A DNA stretch of 7,396 bases. It comes from CAWHOW01 sp050013795 (lineage in GTDB: Bacteria > Bacteroidota > Bacteroidia > Bacteroidales > CG2-30-32-10). The notes below the pieces were generated by a model. That model was not told where the DNA came from. It was given only the letters and a program-made list of their open reading frames with translations, and did not search any database. The stretch's first letter is position 1; each line of letters starts with the position of its first letter. This document shows, in pieces, positions 5,856 to 7,396 of this stretch. The stretch is from positions 1-7,396 of the forward strand of contig JBEKEO010000156.1 of assembly GCA_050013795.1 (NCBI GenBank), read 5' to 3'. Position numbers and translations under genes: made by a program.

Positions 5856-7396
5856 ATGTTCGGAAGAGAAAAATTAATTGATACCAGTGTAAAGAAATTC
5901 AAATTTAAAGAACTGAAAGTATATAGTTCTGACGAATGGATGGCCGGTTCTACCAAGAAATACCGTACAGTATTTGACAGGCAGGAAACAACTTATTTAA
6001 GTGTGGAATTTTCGTTTTATAACAAGTTATTTGATGAAACGCCATGGGATGCAAAGATAAGTTTAAAGTCTTTTGCCCTTGATGGCAGCAACAGGAAAGA
6101 ACTGTGCAACCTGGAATCTCAGCGTACTATCAAGACTGATGATAATATTGTTTTCATCCGCGACGGATGGGGAAATGCCACACCTGGCAATTACTGGACC
6201 AAAGGCGATTATTTATGGGAAGCATATATTGATGGCGAGCTGATAGGTTCAAAGAAGTTCTATGTTGAAGATGTCGGTCTTGTTTTAGCAAACGACAATC
6301 CCTATTTTTCCATAGAAAGTCTGAAATTTTACAATGGACCTGATAATGATGTGGAAGATGGCAAGCGCAGGTATATTACTACCTTCAGTAAAACACAAAC
6401 GCAGTATGTTTGGCTTGAACTTAAAATAAAGATTAAAACACCTAAAGACTTTTTCTGTGAAATCTTTTATACCTTTTATGACGATTGCGGCGGTGTTAAA
6501 GGCAAGACGGATTCTTTCCGCTATATAGAGAAAGGCAAAGAAGGCTATGTGTATACATTCACTGCAGGCTGGGGCAGCAACACACCCGGTTCATGGAAGG
6601 ACAATGACTACAGGCTTAATATTGTTTTCATGGATACTTTGGTTGCTTCGGTTAATTTTGATTTCAGTGAAAATGAAGTAGAGGGCGTATTCGATCTTTC
6701 TTCAAATGTTGTGGCAGGCGAAAAGAAAACTGTGACTGCCGGAACAACAGCTCCTGCTGAAACCCTTGAAGATGTGATGAAACAGCTTGATGAGCTTATC
6801 GGGCTTTCACAGGTAAAGGATAACATCAGGGATCATATTAAGTACCTTGACTTTATTAAGCTCAGGACTGAGAAAGGTTTTCACGATTCGGAAAAGATGT
6901 CGTTGCACAGTGTATTTACAGGCAATCCCGGCACAGGCAAGACCACAGTGGTTACTTTGCTTGGAAAGATTTACAACAAAATGGGGCTCCTCTCTAAAGG
7001 ACAGGTCCTCGAAGTTGACCGCAATGACCTTGTGGGTGAGTATATCGGGCAGACAGCTCCTAAAGTTAAAGCAAAGATAAACGAAGCAAGAGGCGGCATC
7101 CTTTTTATTGACGAAGCATATATGCTGGCACGTGCTGATAACGATTCAAAGGATTATGGAAAAGAAGTGATAGAGGTGTTGCTGAAAGAAATGTCCGATG
7201 GCCCGGGCGATATAGCCATTATGGTTGCAGGCTATCCTGCTGAAATGGAACATTTCCTTGAATCGAACCCGGGGCTGCGTTCACGCTTTGGGTATTACTT
7301 TAAATTTGATGATTACGTGCCTGATGAACTGATGCAGATAGCCGATTGCGCCTGTAAAAAACGTTCTGTCACGCTTTCTGACGAGGCAAGGAAATA
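5856..7396 (+). CDS. CbxX/CfqX-type AAA+ ATPase with duplicated N-terminal beta-sandwich-like domain (3' end outside window)
   Basis: From the ATG at 5856 the frame stays open for 513 codons plus two bases to the right edge. Residues 18-140 and 154-275 are two copies of one domain, rich in beta strands, each with L-K-x-Y, a [KR][KR]YxTxF block and GWGxxTPGxW (104-114 and 238-247) followed by Asp-Tyr. A Thr/Ala/Gly-rich linker (about 276-303) leads to an AAA+ domain of the CbxX/CfqX (SpoVK-like) family: DELIGLSQVK (312-321), Walker A GNPGTGKTT (356-364, K362), VGEYIGQTAPK (393-403), Walker B ILFIDEAYML (415-424, D419 and E420), IMVAGYP (455-461) and arginine-finger segment NPGLRSRF (471-478). 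The C-terminal lid is cut off. There is no signal peptide, so it should be cytoplasmic. Known relatives include Rubisco activases and EccA-like proteins; no Rubisco or type VII genes are seen here, so the target is unknown. It starts 36 bp after guaD with no clear promoter or Shine-Dalgarno. Confidence 0.93.
   Translation, partial: MFGREKLIDTSVKKFKFKELKVYSSDEWMAGSTKKYRTVFDRQETTYLSVEFSFYNKLFDETPWDAKISLKSFALDGSNRKELCNLESQRTIKTDDNIVFIRDGWGNATPGNYWTKGDYLWEAYIDGELIGSKKFYVEDVGLVLANDNPYFSIESLKFYNGPDNDVEDGKRRYITTFSKTQTQYVWLELKIKIKTPKDFFCEIFYTFYDDCGGVKGKTDSFRYIEKGKEGYVYTFTAGWGSNTPGSWKDNDYRLNIVFMDTLVASVNFDFSENEVEGVFDLSSNVVAGEKKTVTAGTTAPAETLEDVMKQLDELIGLSQVKDNIRDHIKYLDFIKLRTEKGFHDSEKMSLHSVFTGNPGTGKTTVVTLLGKIYNKMGLLSKGQVLEVDRNDLVGEYIGQTAPKVKAKINEARGGILFIDEAYMLARADNDSKDYGKEVIEVLLKEMSDGPGDIAIMVAGYPAEMEHFLESNPGLRSRFGYYFKFDDYVPDELMQIADCACKKRSVTLSDEARK
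5907..6680 (+). other. Internal domain duplication in the AAA+ protein N-terminus
   Basis: Two protein segments align with a steady offset of 133-137 residues: L20/K21/Y23 with L156/K157/Y159; K34-K35-Y36 and T38, F40 with R171-R172-Y173 and T175, F177; Y47 with Y184; G104-W105-G106 with G238-W239-G240; T109-P110-G111 with T243-P244-G245; W114 with W247; D118-Y119 with D251-Y252. Copy 1 spans about 5907-6275 and copy 2 about 6315-6680. DNA similarity is low, so the duplication is old. The strand pattern ending in a YIDGELIGSKKFYV-type segment suggests an immunoglobulin-like beta sandwich; that fold is my inference. Confidence 0.8.

Overview
The window looks like part of a chromosome from a Bacteroidetes-type bacterium. 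Four things point there. The first gene ends in a type IX secretion (T9SS) C-terminal sorting domain. Copies of the Bacteroidetes -7 promoter element TAnnTTTG lie just ahead of several genes. Shine-Dalgarno sequences are mostly absent. The DNA is AT-rich, and the genes resemble families common in that phylum. No rRNA, tRNA, CRISPR array, transposase or integrase was seen. The genus cannot be named from the sequence.

Layout, left to right. (1) The 3' end of a secreted YVTN-type beta-propeller gene on +, with five 42-residue repeats and the sorting domain; it is cut by the window edge. (2) A convergent sodium:solute symporter on -, only 8 bp away. (3) A 240 bp divergent intergenic region holding an inverted cluster of CACAAAG words and a good Bacteroidetes promoter for (4) recR (+), which starts with GTG. 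(5) A convergent small outer-membrane beta-barrel gene (-), with its own -7 box. (6) A class III PLP aminotransferase (+), reading away from (5), with a run of nine C near its 3' end. (7) guaD, guanine deaminase (+). (8) A large gene (+), open at the right edge, encoding two tandem copies of a probable beta-sandwich domain marked GWGxxTPGxW, fused to a CbxX/CfqX-type AAA+ ATPase.

Genes 6-8 run in the same direction with gaps of 33 and 36 bp and could be partly co-transcribed, although guaD has a possible promoter of its own. I see no clear single pathway linking them: guanine deamination and transamination are both nitrogen metabolism, while the AAA+ protein looks like a remodelling ATPase with an unusual N-terminal module. 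Genes 1 and 5 are cell-envelope or exported proteins, gene 2 is an inner-membrane transporter, and recR is a DNA-repair housekeeping gene.

The item most worth a second look is the AAA+ fusion protein with its duplicated N-terminal domain. After that come the CACAAAG palindrome cluster and the C9 tract in the aminotransferase.
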